From contig NC_089454.1 in NCBI RefSeq assembly GCF_026210795.1, forward strand, positions 1-64,000: a stretch of 64,000 nucleotides of DNA, in the 5' to 3' direction. The notes beneath the pieces are model-generated. The model saw only the letters and a list, made by a program, of their open reading frames with translations, had not been told where the DNA came from and made no database searches. Positions 11,553 to 23,803 of this stretch are shown piece after piece. Each line of letters begins with the position of its first letter. Position 1 is the first letter of the stretch. The DNA comes from Rhizophagus irregularis. Lineage: Eukaryota > Glomeromycota > Glomeromycetes > Glomerales > Glomeraceae. The position numbers and the translations under genes were made by a program.

Positions 11553-13318
11553 GTGTTAGGATTAAATACAACACTTAAGCAAGAACAAGTTTTAAATTAT
11601 ATGAAAATTAATAAGATTAGTTGTTTAATAGTTACAGAAACAAAACTTCAAACTGCTAGTGCGAAAATGATTTATAAAGATTATAAGGATATAACGACTT
11701 GGTGGTCATGTGACGATGACAACCATTTTTCGACTGGAGTCGGGATTATAATGAATAACGATTATGCAAAATATGTTATCAAAAAAGATATCATTGAAGG
11801 TTGAGTTTTAAAACTTACGTTACTGTTGAAAGGAAAGATTCATTTCACAATAATCGCAATTTATAACTTTTCGAATAATAGTTATAAAGATGAAATTTTG
11901 GAATTTTATACGAAATTAGAAGAAATTTTAACAGTTGAGAAAAAATTACAAGCTAAAATAGTTTGTGCTGGAGATTTTAATGCAAGCTATGATACAGCGA
12001 TAGTTCAACAAAAAGCAAATTGAAAAATTTTTTGGAAAGATCGTATTTTTCAGATATTAAAAAAGAACGTTATGGTTGATATTAATTTAATTTACCATGA
12101 TAGACCGTTGAATACATGGAATAGATCAGATAAAAAATCTAGAATCGATTATATGTGGGTTACAAAAGATTTAGTACCAGATACTATCTACGCGTCTACG
12201 AATAAAGTCCATATATTTGAAACCGATCATTCAGCCGTAACAGTATATTTCCAAATAGATGACCTGTTTCATACAAAACAATTATTCAAAAAGAAAAAAC
12301 ATAATAATAACAATTTGAAAGTGGATTATAAGAAAATAGATAGTCAATTATGGGAAACATATGCAGAAAAAATAGAAAAGTTATTGGATAAAGAAAAAGA
12401 TATAATAGATAATGTAGAAATTTCGATCAATAATATAAATAGAATATGAAATACAATTCGAGATACATTTAAAAAAGCTAATAGTGAATTGCCGAAAAAG
12501 AAAGGTAACCCGAACAAAGAAGTGCTACCAAAAACAATTGTATTTTATAAGAGATTTTTACATAAATTATCATATATCTTAACAAATTTAACGGAAAAAA
12601 AGATCATGAGTTTGAATTTAACTAATTATAGAGAGTGTAAAAAATTTATAGAAAAGCATTATGAAACAATATCAGAAGTATGTTATAAATTCGCAATAGA
12701 CATAGATGGACTGCTTGATAAAAATATAAAAGAGTTTAAAGAAATAGTCAAGATAGCCTTTAAATTGGTTCAGGTGAATTTCGCTGAAGAAAGTAAAATA
12801 TATAAAGAAGAGAAAATGAAGTTTTATATCCAACAATGGTGTGAAGATCTACAAGATAATAAAAAAAGGTTCCTAGATTCCACGTTGAATAGAAAAAGAA
12901 GTAAAATTATCCTGGATAAAATAGTGATAGAAAAAAATTCAGTAAAACAATTAATTTCAGATGAGGAATTGATAGAAAATGAGTTGATTGAACATTTCAG
13001 ATTATTTGCGGAAAAAAAGTTGAATTCAAATGAAAGGTTAAAAGAAAGATGGATTCGTCAATATAGCCCTAAACAAGACATAAATGAATGTTAGTATAAC
13101 GAGGTTATTCAACCTATTAGTAAGAGTGAGTGGGACCATATGATTAAACAGCTAGCAAATGATAAAGCACTAGGAATCTTCCAAATATCGAATGAAATGC
13201 TCAAACACATGGGAACTTCAATGAAAAGTGTCACGTTAAAATTAGCAAATTTATGTTTACAAGTTGGTGATATCCCTGAAGAATAAAGACATGCGTTATT
13301 GTATCCTATCCCGAAGAC
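11553..13318 (+). pseudogene. LINE-1 ORF2, endonuclease and pre-RT region
   Basis: An APE-type endonuclease is clear: VTETKL with the metal-binding Glu (about 11632), AGDFNASYD (about 11966), SRIDYMWVTKD (about 12137) and TDHSAV (about 12225). This enzyme nicks the target DNA. A lysine-rich linker follows, then the start of the RT domain: NEMLKHMGTSMKSV at about 13192 and HALLYPIPK, cut at 13318 by a hAT-like insertion. Stops near 11802, 12021, 12447 and 13092 break the frame. The RT domain resumes at 14474. Confidence 0.85.
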
Positions 13319-13344
13319 AGGACCCCGAATAATACTGATATAAC

Positions 13345-13612
13345 AGGACCGGGAAAACTATATATAAAGGTCACCGGAAAAAAATCAGAAAATCATATAT
13401 ATGCGAACCATCTTATGATTGGTCAATTGGCTATTTATTCACATGTTTTCGCTCCAAAAACAGAAAAAGGAAAGATCTTCACTCAAATTTTCTTATTCTT
13501 GCGAACCAACACGTGACTTTTATTAATTATTTTTACGGTGACCTTTTTGAAAATTAAATATGGGTTCGAACCAAGAAAACCGGTGACCTTTATTAGTAGT
13601 TTTCCCGGTCCT
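13345..13612. mobile_element. 268-bp hAT-like MITE nested in the 13319 element
   Basis: The left end AGGACCGGGAAAACTA and the reverse complement of the right end are nearly identical over about 30 bp, including AAAGGTCACCGG. The duplication GATATAAC is perfect on both sides (13337-13344 and 13613-13620). It lies only 26 bp inside the end of its host element. Confidence 0.9.
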
Positions 13613-13869
13613 GATATAACTCACAAACGGGTTTGCGTAGAGTTTATATGAAATTACTTTTTAAACCCATAAATTGAGTTTGCGTAGATCGGTCAATTTT
13701 AGAATAACTCACATATCACGTTTGCATAGAGTTTATAAATATATTGCATTATATATTGCGCAACACCATTAAGGATGAGTCCGTAATATATTTCTGAAAT
13801 TTGCAATATTACGGATATGGTAATTAATTATATATAGTAACAAAAAGTAATGCATTTCACATTATTTTA

Positions 13870-14340
13870 ATATTTTTTTAATAGAAAAAAAGTGCGAAAT
13901 GCGCTAGTTTAACAAAAAAATGGTGGATTTCGCACCATTTTATTAACATTTTAATAGAAAAAAGTGTGAAACGCACCATTTTAATAAATAATTGGTGAGT
14001 TTCGCACCATTTAATTAATATTTTGATATAAAAAAGTGCGAAATGCACCATTTTAACAAAAAATGGAGAGTTTCGCACCATTTTATTAATATTTTAGTAT
14101 AAAAAAGTGCGAACACACTATTTAAACAAATAAATGGAGAGTTTCACACCATTTTATTAATATTTTAATAGAAAAAAGTGCGAAACGCACCATTTAAACA
14201 AATAAATGGAGAGTTTTGCACCATTTTATTAATATTTTTATAGAAAAAAGTGCGAAATGCACTATTTTACAAAAAAATGGAGAGTTTCACATGATTTTAT
14301 TAATATCTTAATAGAAAAAATGTGAAACGAATTATATTAG
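13870..14340. repeat. Palindromic tandem repeat, GTGCGAAACGCACC core
   Basis: About six units of roughly 70 bp alternate AAAAAGTGCGAAAYGCACCAT with TTTCGCACCATTTTATTAATATTTTAATAG. Each unit is close to self-complementary, so single strands could fold into serial hairpins. It fills the centre of the 13319-14465 element. An opposite-strand ORF over this array is a by-product. Confidence 0.85.
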
Positions 14341-15709
14341 TAACAAAAATTTTTTTGAACTAAGATTTGGATTTGCGTAGCGTTACTATGAAAAAAAGTT
14401 GCGTAGAGTTAATAGTAAATGCATGCCGATCATTTGTGAGTTATATTAGTATTATTCAGGGTCCTCTGAAGACAATGAATTGGGAATACTCATTAACAAA
14501 AACTAGACCAATAATACTTCTAGAAACTTTGAGAAAAGTGTTAGTGAAAATTGTTACAAAAAGATTATCCAAAGTTATTGCAGAGCGTAATATATTAAAA
14601 GGAGGTAATCACGCAGGACTACCTGGTGGATCTACAGAGGCGCCTCTAAGAATCATTAATACTTGTATCGAAGATGCAAAGAAGAATAATAAAGAGTTAT
14701 GGTTGACTTTTCAGGACCTCTCTAAAGCTTACGATAGGTAAATATTAAGATACTTAAATTAGCATTACAAAGAATTAAGATCCCAGAGGTTTTGATCGGT
14801 TTGATGATTAACTTATTTACGAATAGTAAAAAAAGTGTTATAAAAGAAAAAGGAATAATGAAACAATATACGACTATCATAGGAATAGATCAAGGTGAGG
14901 TTATTTCACCACTACTATGGACAATTTATTACGATCCATTGCTTGCAGAAATTAATTCATTAAAAATGGGATATGAAATTGAGCATTGCTTTAAAAGTAA
15001 TGTACAATCTGAGCAAGAAGAAAAACTCAGGATCAATATATCATCACAGTCATACATGGATAACGTCACGTGGATTACTAAAAATAAAGCTCAGTTAGAG
15101 TAGATCTTGAAAATTGCAGATGAATTCAATATTATAAATAATATACAAACAAATTATGATAAGTTTGAAATGATAACGAATAAAAAGTTAGACAAAGATA
15201 TTGTTGAAGTTAATTTCAGATCATCAAAAAGAATGGTTAAACCATTAACATCAAAAGAATCTGTAAGAATTTTAGGTGTCTGGATTAATTTAGATTTAAG
15301 AACTAATTATGTCTTTAATCAGTGCAAGAATATTATTAAAAGATATAATAAAACAATTAGCTTCAAACAAATAACAGATTTGCAGATGAAATATATATAT
15401 AATCACGTGATCATTCCTCGTGTTGACTATAAAGTACAATTGTTAGTTTGGACAAATTCTCAAACAGAAAAATTAAATTCTACCTGTAGATATATGTTTA
15501 AAAGAAAAGCGTCATTGCCACTTACTACTCCTAATAGTATTATACATTCATCATTGGGCTACGCTATTAAAGATATTAATACGATTCAAGCTCAAAGACA
15601 GTTAAGTAGGTTATATAATCAAGTGATATCAAAGGGTGTGATGAAAGATATTTTTGAAATAGATTGTAAACAATTGCAAAGTGAATTATTGTCTAATAAA
15701 TCTCCATTA

Positions 15710-15829
15710 CACAGGTTGAAAAGTAAAAAATCAGGCATCAATCAGTCACCAATCGGTCACCAATCAGCTACCTGATTGGTGACCGATTGGTGACTGATTG
15801 ATGCCTGATTTTTCACTTTTTGACCTGTG
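15710..15829. mobile_element. 120-bp CACTA-type MITE
   Basis: The ends are CACAGGTTGAAAAGTAAAAA and its counterpart ending GACCTGTG, flanked by TTA on both sides. A 3-bp duplication and CAC..GTG ends fit EnSpm/CACTA. The whole element is one near-perfect palindrome built on GGTGACCGATTGGTGAC. It is a short relative of the element at 31317-31853. The RT reading frame of LINE-1 continues on both sides. Confidence 0.85.
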
Positions 15830-16603
15830 TTAGCAACATAAAATATCAGTCTGAAAGACTTACAAGTAAGACACTGTTTGTTAGCTCGTATTTTAGCACT
15901 CTTATACAACAACATGTTAACCATAAAATCAAGTGATGTGAAAGTTAATCAGATTCAAGGGGGATTATTACCAATAGTAGAAATATATACACATAAAGAA
16001 ATATTTACAAATGGAATTAGTAAGGGATTGAAAGGGAAAAATGTTTATTTCGCTAGTCAGTTAATGTCGTCAAATGGTATACGTCTTCTGAGATATAAAG
16101 ATTTGAAACACAGAATTAAGATAAATACACAGGGTAGAATCCCTAGTTGGTTCAAGTTTATAGAAACTAAACTTATTGAAGATCCTTTAAAATCTAAGAA
16201 AGTGAAAACTGATTTTCAATTAGGATATAATATACATAGTGTAAACACAAAAATTGATAATTTAAAAACAAAAAATTGGATAACAACCTTTCATGATCAA
16301 ATAGGTAAACCTATAATAGGGCGTGTTTTAGATAATCCAAATGAGGACAAAATTCGTATAGAACATTGGATACAAGACCTAGAAAATGATCAAATATCAC
16401 CATCAGTACAGTTACCAATCCTTAAAAAATGTGAAGGATGTGAAGTGAAAACGAATCAGATCAGGAATAAAAAAAGTAACACTAAAGTAAGATGTATAGC
16501 AGATATTAATATAGAAAATTGTGTTAAAGTTAGTGCAAATTCAATACAAAATGATCATTACATAGCAGATATGGCTATTTATGAGGCGTTAACTCAAGCA
16601 GAA

Positions 16604-16886
16604 CACTAGTCAAAAACTAATATATCAGGTAGCAGATATGTATCAGATATGTACCTGATATGTGTAGTATTAATGCTGAAAATCGGATACCCGATATGTG
16701 TAAGATATGTGTAAATATATATATCGTCACATATCATTTACATATCATATACATATCAGTACCCGATATGTATATGATATATATATTTACACATATCTTA
16801 CACATATCGGGTACCCAATTTTCAGCATTAATATTACACATATCAGGTACATATCTGATACCCGATATATTAGTTTTTGACCAGTG
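16604..16886. mobile_element. 283-bp CACTA-type MITE
   Basis: The ends are CACTAGTCAAAAACTAATAT and, in reverse complement, CACTGGTCAAAAACTAATAT. GAA is duplicated on both sides. It is a full-length palindrome with repeated ACCCGATATGT/ACATATC motifs. The ORF read through here at 16660-16917 is not a gene. Confidence 0.88.
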
Positions 16887-18560
16887 GAATGTAAATACTA
16901 CAGAAAAATGTCTATGAATGAATGTATTATTGAAAAAGTGAATGGCTTATTCAAATATATACATCCAAGTGATTATCGTAATGGGTTGATAGAAATTGCA
17001 AATAGTTTAACGCAAGAAACTGATATAGAGATTTATACAGATGAGTCGATAAAGAATGTAGCGACTAGTGAAATAATGATGGGTTGTGCATTTGTAATTA
17101 GCGCTCCTATAAAGAAAAGTTTTAATTGTGGAATTGTAGATAATTCTTCCTCTAATAAGGCTGAATTAATGGCAGTGATATTAAGTTTAATGATCTGTCC
17201 TAAAGTTGCAAATGTCGAAATATATAGTGATTCTCAATGGGTAGTTAATACATTTGATGATTTAAACTTTTTGACGATTAAAGATATAGAAAGATAAAAG
17301 TTAATTATAAGGTTTTATGGTTATGTTTATTCAAGATAATTAGGATCTATAATCTCAAAGTAAAGATAACTAAAGTTAAAGCGCATAGTGATTGTGATCA
17401 TAATAAAGAAGCAGATAAGCTCACTAAATCTGGTGCTGAGAAAAATGTATTAATAATAGAGGATAAATTATTATTACACAATGGTACGGTTTGTTGGAGA
17501 GATATGCCTATAGAACGTAACCCTATTCTTATGATAAAGGGAATAAAGGACGCTCAATTTATAGAAGAATTCCTAATGCTACACCGTAATAAAGTTTATA
17601 GACAATTAGATCTATTAAGGTTGATAGATTGGAAAATATCTTTAAAGTTAAATAACATAAATCAATATGATACATTGTTTGAGGATCATTATTTACAATC
17701 ATTTAGGATTAAAATTTGTTATCAACTTGTGCTAATTTAAAAAAGCGTAAGCCAGATCTATATGATGAAGATTGGAGATGTAATTTTTGTAAAATAGAAG
17801 AAGAAACCTTTGATTATTTTTGGAAATGTAGTAAGATTCAAAATGTTGTGCAAGATATATTCAAACGATTAAAAATTTTTTTAGCTAAAATTATACAGGA
17901 GTATTCAAGAGATGATATAAATACACAAGATTTAAAAGGTAAAATTAATGAGCTTGATATGTGAGATATTGGATGCTTATATGATTTTACATTTTTAATG
18001 AAGAATCAAGTCAGTTGTCAGTTAATAGAATTATTAAGGTGCTATAAAATAACTGAAGAAAAATTGTTGTATAAGGTACTGAAACAAATAACTGAGAGAG
18101 TTTTATTAGAATTCAAAGTGCTTATTTGGGAACTAAGGAACGAGTTACAAATAAAGGAAGAAAAGCGGTGCGGTATTAGAGGTAAAGATAAAAAAGCTAA
18201 GTCACATAGTAAACGCACTGAAGTGGGTGTTAAAGATGCTGGCTGTAATATGTTAGAAAGTAATTGGAATAAATGAAATGATTTGGCATTCCATCGAGGT
18301 GGTCATTGGGCAAATTTTTAGGTAAATCATTACAGTTACCTTTGAATTTAAGGTCGCATCATGGTTTTTAACAATTATGTGATCGTTTAGGTGATAGGTC
18401 AACTTGTTCTTTATGAAAAGTAGTCTTGTTTCATAATGCTTAATTCTTATATGTATTTGTTTATCTTATATTTTGTAAGTTTATATATGTAAGTAAGCAT
18501 GATTATAATAGGGACATGATCGCATCTATAATAAAATTTTTTAAAAAAAAAAAAATATAT

Positions 18561-18578
18561 ATATACATCAATAGAGTA
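18561..18578 (+). repeat. Target-site duplication, right side of LINE-1
   Basis: An exact 18-base copy of 5211-5228, directly after the A-rich 3' tail of the element. Confidence 0.85.
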
Positions 18579-19750
18579 TTCTAGGATATAAAATTTTATC
18601 TTTATGTAAAAAATTTTCTAAATTTAGAAGTTTTAATTTGCATTTAAAAATCCTATATGTAATATATAATTTATTTAATGGTATAAATTATCAAAAAATT
18701 TTTAATAATTTTACAAGTTTCAAAGTTAACAAATCTTTCAAAAATAAGGAGAAATAGTAAATATTTCTAAACCATCAATTCCTTTCAAATTATAAATAAC
18801 ATTTTCATAATAAAATTCTAAAAAATACATGAAATGCATGGTTATATTAAATTTATATAGAAAAAGTAATTATATAGATTTTTTTTTTAGGATTTTTTTA
18901 TAATTATATTAAGTTTTAATACTAAAAAATTCCCTTTATCATTATAAACAAATTAAAAAACTTTTTAAAATATAAACTTTATATAAATTTAATTGTAAAT
19001 TAATATAGAATATATTTTTTTAAAATTCTTTTTTTTATAGATATTTATCTATATATAATATCAGATTTACATAAATTTACAAGGCCTACAAAGGTTTATA
19101 TATTATAGTATTTTTGTAATCTTATAAAATGTAATTTTATATAGATTTACATTTTATATAGATTTGCAAAATGTAATTTTTTTTAAAATTTACCAAAAGT
19201 ATGTTTCCCGCCTAATAAGGTCCTCAAAATTTCTGAATAAAAAAGAGATTAGCTTTACAAGCTATGAATCACTCCCTTGCAAATGCATAGTTACAGCCAA
19301 AAAAATATATTTCATTCATACCTTAATTGTGAAGTGTCTCGTCTGGACTTAATAATTTTTTTGTCAACACTTCTTAAACTGTGATAGGTTCATGCTTGGA
19401 GAAAATAGCATGACGGCTTGGGGGTCAGAATAAGAAAAAAAAAGTTGTACAGAGAAAATGCCTTAATTACACCAGATTTAATTTAGTTGTCATTATGACA
19501 TAATTTAAAATTAATTTTATTGGCTACTAATTGTTGTTGTACAACCGAAGAATTAATAAATACCTATCTGAATAATGATAAAATCGTATGAATCACTTTT
19601 TTTCGCTTTCTGATAAATATACTTTTTTTTACTATGCTTATCTCATTATACTGTATAAACTTTTTTTTTACTGTGCTTATATCATTATATAAACTTTTTG
19701 TGTCACCAATTAATAGTTTATAAAGATCATTTTATAATTAATCATGATGT
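18579..19750. other. AT-rich intergenic region before the Crinkler-like gene
   Basis: AT-rich with many T-runs; TTTATATAGATTTACA-like motifs recur at 19070-19170. No gene is recognised; the 62-codon ORF at 19164 has no support. Confidence 0.6.
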
Positions 19751-19761
19751 ATCCAAAAAAG

Positions 19762-19770
19762 TATATAAAG
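19762..19770 (+). promoter_or_regulatory. TATA-like motif of the Crinkler-like gene
   Basis: TATATAAAG lies about 90 bp before the ATG at 19855. It is followed by a pyrimidine-rich stretch (CTTCTTTCTCT, about 19797-19809) that could hold the transcription start. The secreted-protein gene at 45747 has a similar arrangement. Confidence 0.45.
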
Positions 19771-19854
19771 TATATATATACTCAAGTTTCCTCAAAACTT
19801 CTTTCTCTAAAAAAATACTTTAACTAAAAATTTATTCTATTGCTTTATAGCAAA

Positions 19855-22298
19855 ATGAAGGTGTCGTTAAATTGTATATTTCTAGGAATGACTGCTTTTT
19901 CTGATTCTTTTACGGTTTCCCTTTATGAAAAAAATAATACTGAAAATGGTGAAGTCGTCTTTGATGATCTTAAAATTGGACACATTAAGTTTCTTATCTG
20001 TCGTGAAAAAGATATTAAAATTAATAATTATAATGATCTAAACCTTTGGAAGGCTGACTTCGCTTACGGTTATAAGCTTAAAATTCTTACTGAAGAACAA
20101 ATTTGTAATGATAGCGAATTGTTGGTGCCTATCATTCATTTTAAGGAATATTTTTCAGATCAAGATGCGATTAACAAAAGTCTCATCTTCGTACAAGTGC
20201 CCGTCACTAGTAAGTGTCTCCCAAGTCCCAACATTTTACCTTTCGAACAAGGAAATTGCAGTCGAAACAATGATATATATTTCGTCATTTATTAATAATA
20301 TTGAATATGCTTTCTAACTGTTATTACAACCATTAGAGCTTGAGAGGAAAAGGAAAAATACGGAAGTAGAAAGTAAGAAATGTTCTTGTTTCTATACGTA
20401 GCTATATATTTCATTCTATCATTCTTACAAATGTTTCTCTACAGCAACAAGTAGAAAGAGAAAAGAATGGGCGGTTAATAGTACCATTAGGAATGAAATA
20501 AGTGGTTCAGTATACTTTGTTGATCCAGCAGAAACGAGTAAACCACTTTTTAACATGATTAAGAAAGGAGAATTTGTAGCTTTATATGGTGCACGGGCTT
20601 CCGGGAAGTCTACACGAGTAGATCAAGCTTTGATTGAGTTGGAAAGCGAAGGCTATATTTGCATTTAGTAAGTTCTATCTAGTAAATTGCATTTAGTATA
20701 ACTATTGCTTACATCTCTTTTTTTCTTTGGAACAGTGTATCTGTTGAAGGAGTAAATATGAGTACCGTGAACACATTCTGGTTGTCAATAGGCGCTAAAC
20801 TTGTCATTAATGCTCCAAAATATTTTAAATTAAATGAAATCAAATCTGCTGATGAATTCACGTTGCAATTTCGGAAAGAACTTTGGAATGATAAACATGT
20901 TGTTCTTTTCATTGACGAGTATGATTCATTACTTGAAGCAAATGATGATATTAGATCCTCATTCCTTGGAGCAATTCGTAACATTAAAAATTCAAAAAGA
21001 GACTATGCAATCTGGTCTTTTGTAGCCATCGGTCCCCTAAGTATTTTATTTCTGAAATCAGACAAAATAAATGTTTCTCCATTCAACGTTAAGGAGCCAT
21101 TTAGGAACCCAAATTTCACTTTGGCACAAGTAGAGTCAATATATAAAGATTATGAAGATGACAACAAATTGACTATTGCTCCAGAGGTCATTAAGGATAT
21201 TTATGAACGGACAAACGGGTATGTGAAGCTGGTCAGAAGTAATATGAAATCAATACTAAAATTTGTTTTCTGTTATTTGACAGGCATGCTGGCCTCGTCT
21301 GCCTTTGTGGCAGAGCTATCCAAAATAATTTAGAAGAAAAACTTGACGAAAGAAGATGTCTTGATTTCACTCTCTGGTTAAGCTTTGTTGCAAGTCCACA
21401 ACTGGTGGATTGTATGGCTAATTATAGTACATTTAGAAAGATGATTGACAATCTTATTAAGCCTGATGCTAAGAAAGCTATGGACTTTCTCCGATCTGTA
21501 TTTATAGGATTTTTCGATTTTGTACAAATTAATGATAATGAAGAAAGAAGACTAGCAGATTACTTAACTGTTCAAGGGGTACTCATGAAGGAAAATGAGA
21601 ACAATCATAGTTACAGAATGTCATCTATTTTTGTTGATGGATTGATTCAGCAAGAGGTTATTCCTGTATTATACAAGTCTTTGCCAACTATTTCAGTTCC
21701 TAGAACGAAAGATAACTTTCTGAAGACCCTTGATATTTTAAAGGAAGCAATCCGTTGTTTCGATAAAAACATCATCTCTAATGCTTACAACCGGTCATTT
21801 AAAACTGTGCTTGTGCCAGTAGATAGCTGTCGTAATGTTGCAGTCCCTCGAAAGAGTGTTTATGATAACGAACTAAATAGAATCTTGACAAATTGGATCA
21901 CCAAAGAATGTGATTTTCAAGTCACAGGACAGTGGCATCTAATAGATCACGCTGGTAATGATCAAAAAGACAAGCATTATTATAGTGATATAGTCATTAT
22001 AACTCCAAAACAAACAGTCGTTCTTGAACTCTTGGCAACACCAACAAAAAATGAACTTGAAGAACATTCTAAAAGAGTTCTCAACTATGCGGAAAAACTA
22101 TCTGCAAATGAAATTTGGATCGTAAACTTTACATGTGAGGATGATGTGTTGAAGCAACCCTATTGGCCATCCAATAGTAATATTAATATAGTACACTTCT
22201 CTCACGACAAGACATTTAATAATATAAGAATGAGTGCCAGATTTTTATCCACCTCTAATACTGTTGATTTTATTGAAGACCAACAGGTTATGCCATAA
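19855..22298 (+). CDS. Crinkler-like protein: ubiquitin-like header, P-loop NTPase, PD-(D/E)XK-like nuclease domain
   Basis: Predicted exons: 19855-20209, 20337-20372, 20445-20667, 20736-21218, 21284-22298; 2112 nt, 703 residues, one frame. Residues 1-118 resemble the Crinkler header (LNLWKADF is the family's LxLWK-type motif). The 36-nt second exon encodes a basic stretch (KLERKRK) that could be a nuclear signal; skipping it keeps the frame. A P-loop NTPase follows: Walker A GARASGKST at about 179-187, Walker B VVLFIDEYD at about 260-268, and a conserved-looking TNGHAGLVCLCGRAI after about 364. The C-terminal part (about 560-660) has SDIVIITPK then VVLELLA, the position of the D..ExK active site; the expected Lys reads Leu, so nuclease activity may be lost. 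Intron 1 is 127 bp, the others 65-72 bp. Crinkler proteins are thought to act in nuclei. No signal peptide is seen. The gene looks intact. Confidence 0.8.
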
Positions 22299-23377
22299 TA
22301 ACTATATAACAATAAATTCCTCATGCTTATTAGTATTTTATAATTTACATTCATTAATATAGAAACATTCATATAATATTTGCGGTGAGTATCAAGAATT
22401 AACTTGCAAATACTATGCAGAAAAATATTTCTGATTCTTCTGTGGCATATAACTACTATTCCATGGAAAATATGTATATACCTTGAAATCTTTATCTTTG
22501 GTATTTTCGCTATCATGGTGAAGGTTTTTGTGTTAATGATTAGATAGTGATTGTCGATGGGTAAAATTGCTATAAACAGAAGTTGACACTAGTATAGTTA
22601 AAACATGATAGAATAATGTATCATTAATATTACTATTCGTATTGATACTTCTAGTTATATATTATTTGGTAGCAGTTAAACATATCACTTTATTGTTATT
22701 AACTAAACTCGTAGCGGTATTATAATTTATTATCTGTTGGTATAATTGTTAAAAAATAAAATTGTATTTATGCTAAATTTGCTAAATTACAAATTCATGC
22801 AATATTGCGATATTAACACTTTATTAAAAGACGTGATAAATTATCTGTTTACTTGATGATAAAATATTATTTTTTCCTGATTAGTGATACTCTATTAATA
22901 ACCAATGATCATCTATTCCAATCATTATTGTAATGAACTTGAATTGTTCTTATTGTATTCTTCTTGTATTTAACCATCGCTACATTATATTCTGTATAAT
23001 AATAAACGTGATAGATTGCATACATATCACAAAGTTAAAACATAATGCTACGCAGATCCTAGGTCATATAATGCGAGTTCCTGCCTACATTTACGGTAAA
23101 TTTCTACAGCTATCGCTAATACTAACTACGAGATTCTCACACTTCCATTCATTCAAAAAAATAAACAGAAGTTAGCATATCGAAAATATATTCACATAGT
23201 GTAACTGTGAAGAATCTTCACGATCAAAAATCATGTGCACGTGAACAATAGTTCACGCCGATCACTTTTGTAAGAAAAATTTTTTATTATTAAATGCAAA
23301 AAATAAATACAAATGTTCAGGACGTAGCCCTGGATACATGACGATTTTTTTCTATGCTAATTCCCTATTATACATGC
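22299..23377. other. Intergenic region downstream of the Crinkler-like gene
   Basis: AT-rich, with short ORFs on both strands that lack codon structure or recognisable motifs. It ends at the C-terminus of a convergent minus-strand pseudogene. A repeat-like GTGAAGAATCTTCAC palindrome lies near 23206. Confidence 0.6.
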
Positions 23378-23803
23378 TTATTTTTTCGAATAATAACCCT
23401 CTATCCTAACCCTTTTCCTTTCAGGTTTTTCCTCTGCATATGCTCTGTCCTTTAATAAACCTACTACTATGTCCAACACTCTTTTCACACCATTACGTAA
23501 CGTTTGATATTCTATAGAGTCTTTATTCAAGGCATCTTCAGAAAATTCGATGCTAAGTGGTAATTTATTGCCTTGCAAAATTTTCTCCAGTGTGTACAGC
23601 AGGAAGTGCTAGTTCCAAGCTGTAGTGACAATACCATAGAGGTAATCGAAATCATTGTCATCATCTTGCTTTTATTTTCTCATATTCGTTTGGAATGAGC
23701 TCTCCAACTGTTTGATATTTTGAGCAAAATCCTTGATTAGATTTCACTCTGGTTTATTCTCAGTGACGCAAATAAGGTATGGCATTAGTATAACTTCGAG
23801 TTA

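Larger units (their letters stand above)
13319..14465. mobile_element. Non-autonomous hAT-like element in LINE-1 RT
   Basis: The ends are AGGACCCCGAATAATACT on the left and, in reverse complement of the right, AGGACCCTGAATAATACT. The flanks CCGAAGAC and CTGAAGAC are an 8-bp duplication with one mismatch. It holds the nested 268-bp MITE (13345-13612) and a palindromic tandem array (13870-14340). No transposase is present. Removing it rejoins the RT domain of LINE-1 at the YPIPK motif. Confidence 0.85.
14474..18275 (+). pseudogene. LINE-1 ORF2, reverse transcriptase, RNase H and C-terminal zinc region
   Basis: RT motifs in order: TRPIILLETLRKVL (about 14509), GLPGGSTEAPLRI (about 14617), DLSKAYDR for motif A (about 14716), GIDQGEVISPLLW for motif B (about 14883), and YMDNVTW for motif C at about 15055, where the usual YMDD has its second Asp changed to Asn. 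The frame crosses two CACTA-type insertions. RNase H follows: YTDES (about 17034), NKAELMAVI (about 17155), YSDSQWVV (about 17222), and KAHSDCDHNKEADKLTKSG (about 17379). A zinc motif WRCNFCKIEEETFDYFWKC sits at about 17777. Stops and frame changes are frequent. Confidence 0.88.
5229..18560 (+). mobile_element. LINE-1: old non-LTR retrotransposon with six or more nested insertions
   Basis: One plus-strand non-LTR retrotransposon fills 13.3 kb, of which about 7.6 kb is the element itself. Order: ORF1 (5356-11472, interrupted), ORF2 with APE-type endonuclease, reverse transcriptase, RNase H and a C-terminal zinc motif (11553-18275, interrupted), a 3' untranslated region, and an A-rich tail at 18536-18555. 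Insertions, each with its own target duplication, lie at 5486-6677, 6843-6997, 7132-9941, 13319-14465, 15710-15829 and 16604-16886. The coding frame resumes across them, which proves they are later. The reading frames carry many stops and the element is dead. Base composition is strongly AT-biased compared with LINE-2. Confidence 0.9.

Noticed and set aside
13878-14081. 67-codon minus-strand ORF
   Set aside because: It is the reading of a palindromic tandem repeat with a repeated translated motif, not a gene.
16660-16917. 85-codon ORF
   Set aside because: It lies in the palindromic CACTA-type MITE and runs out of it into LINE-1.
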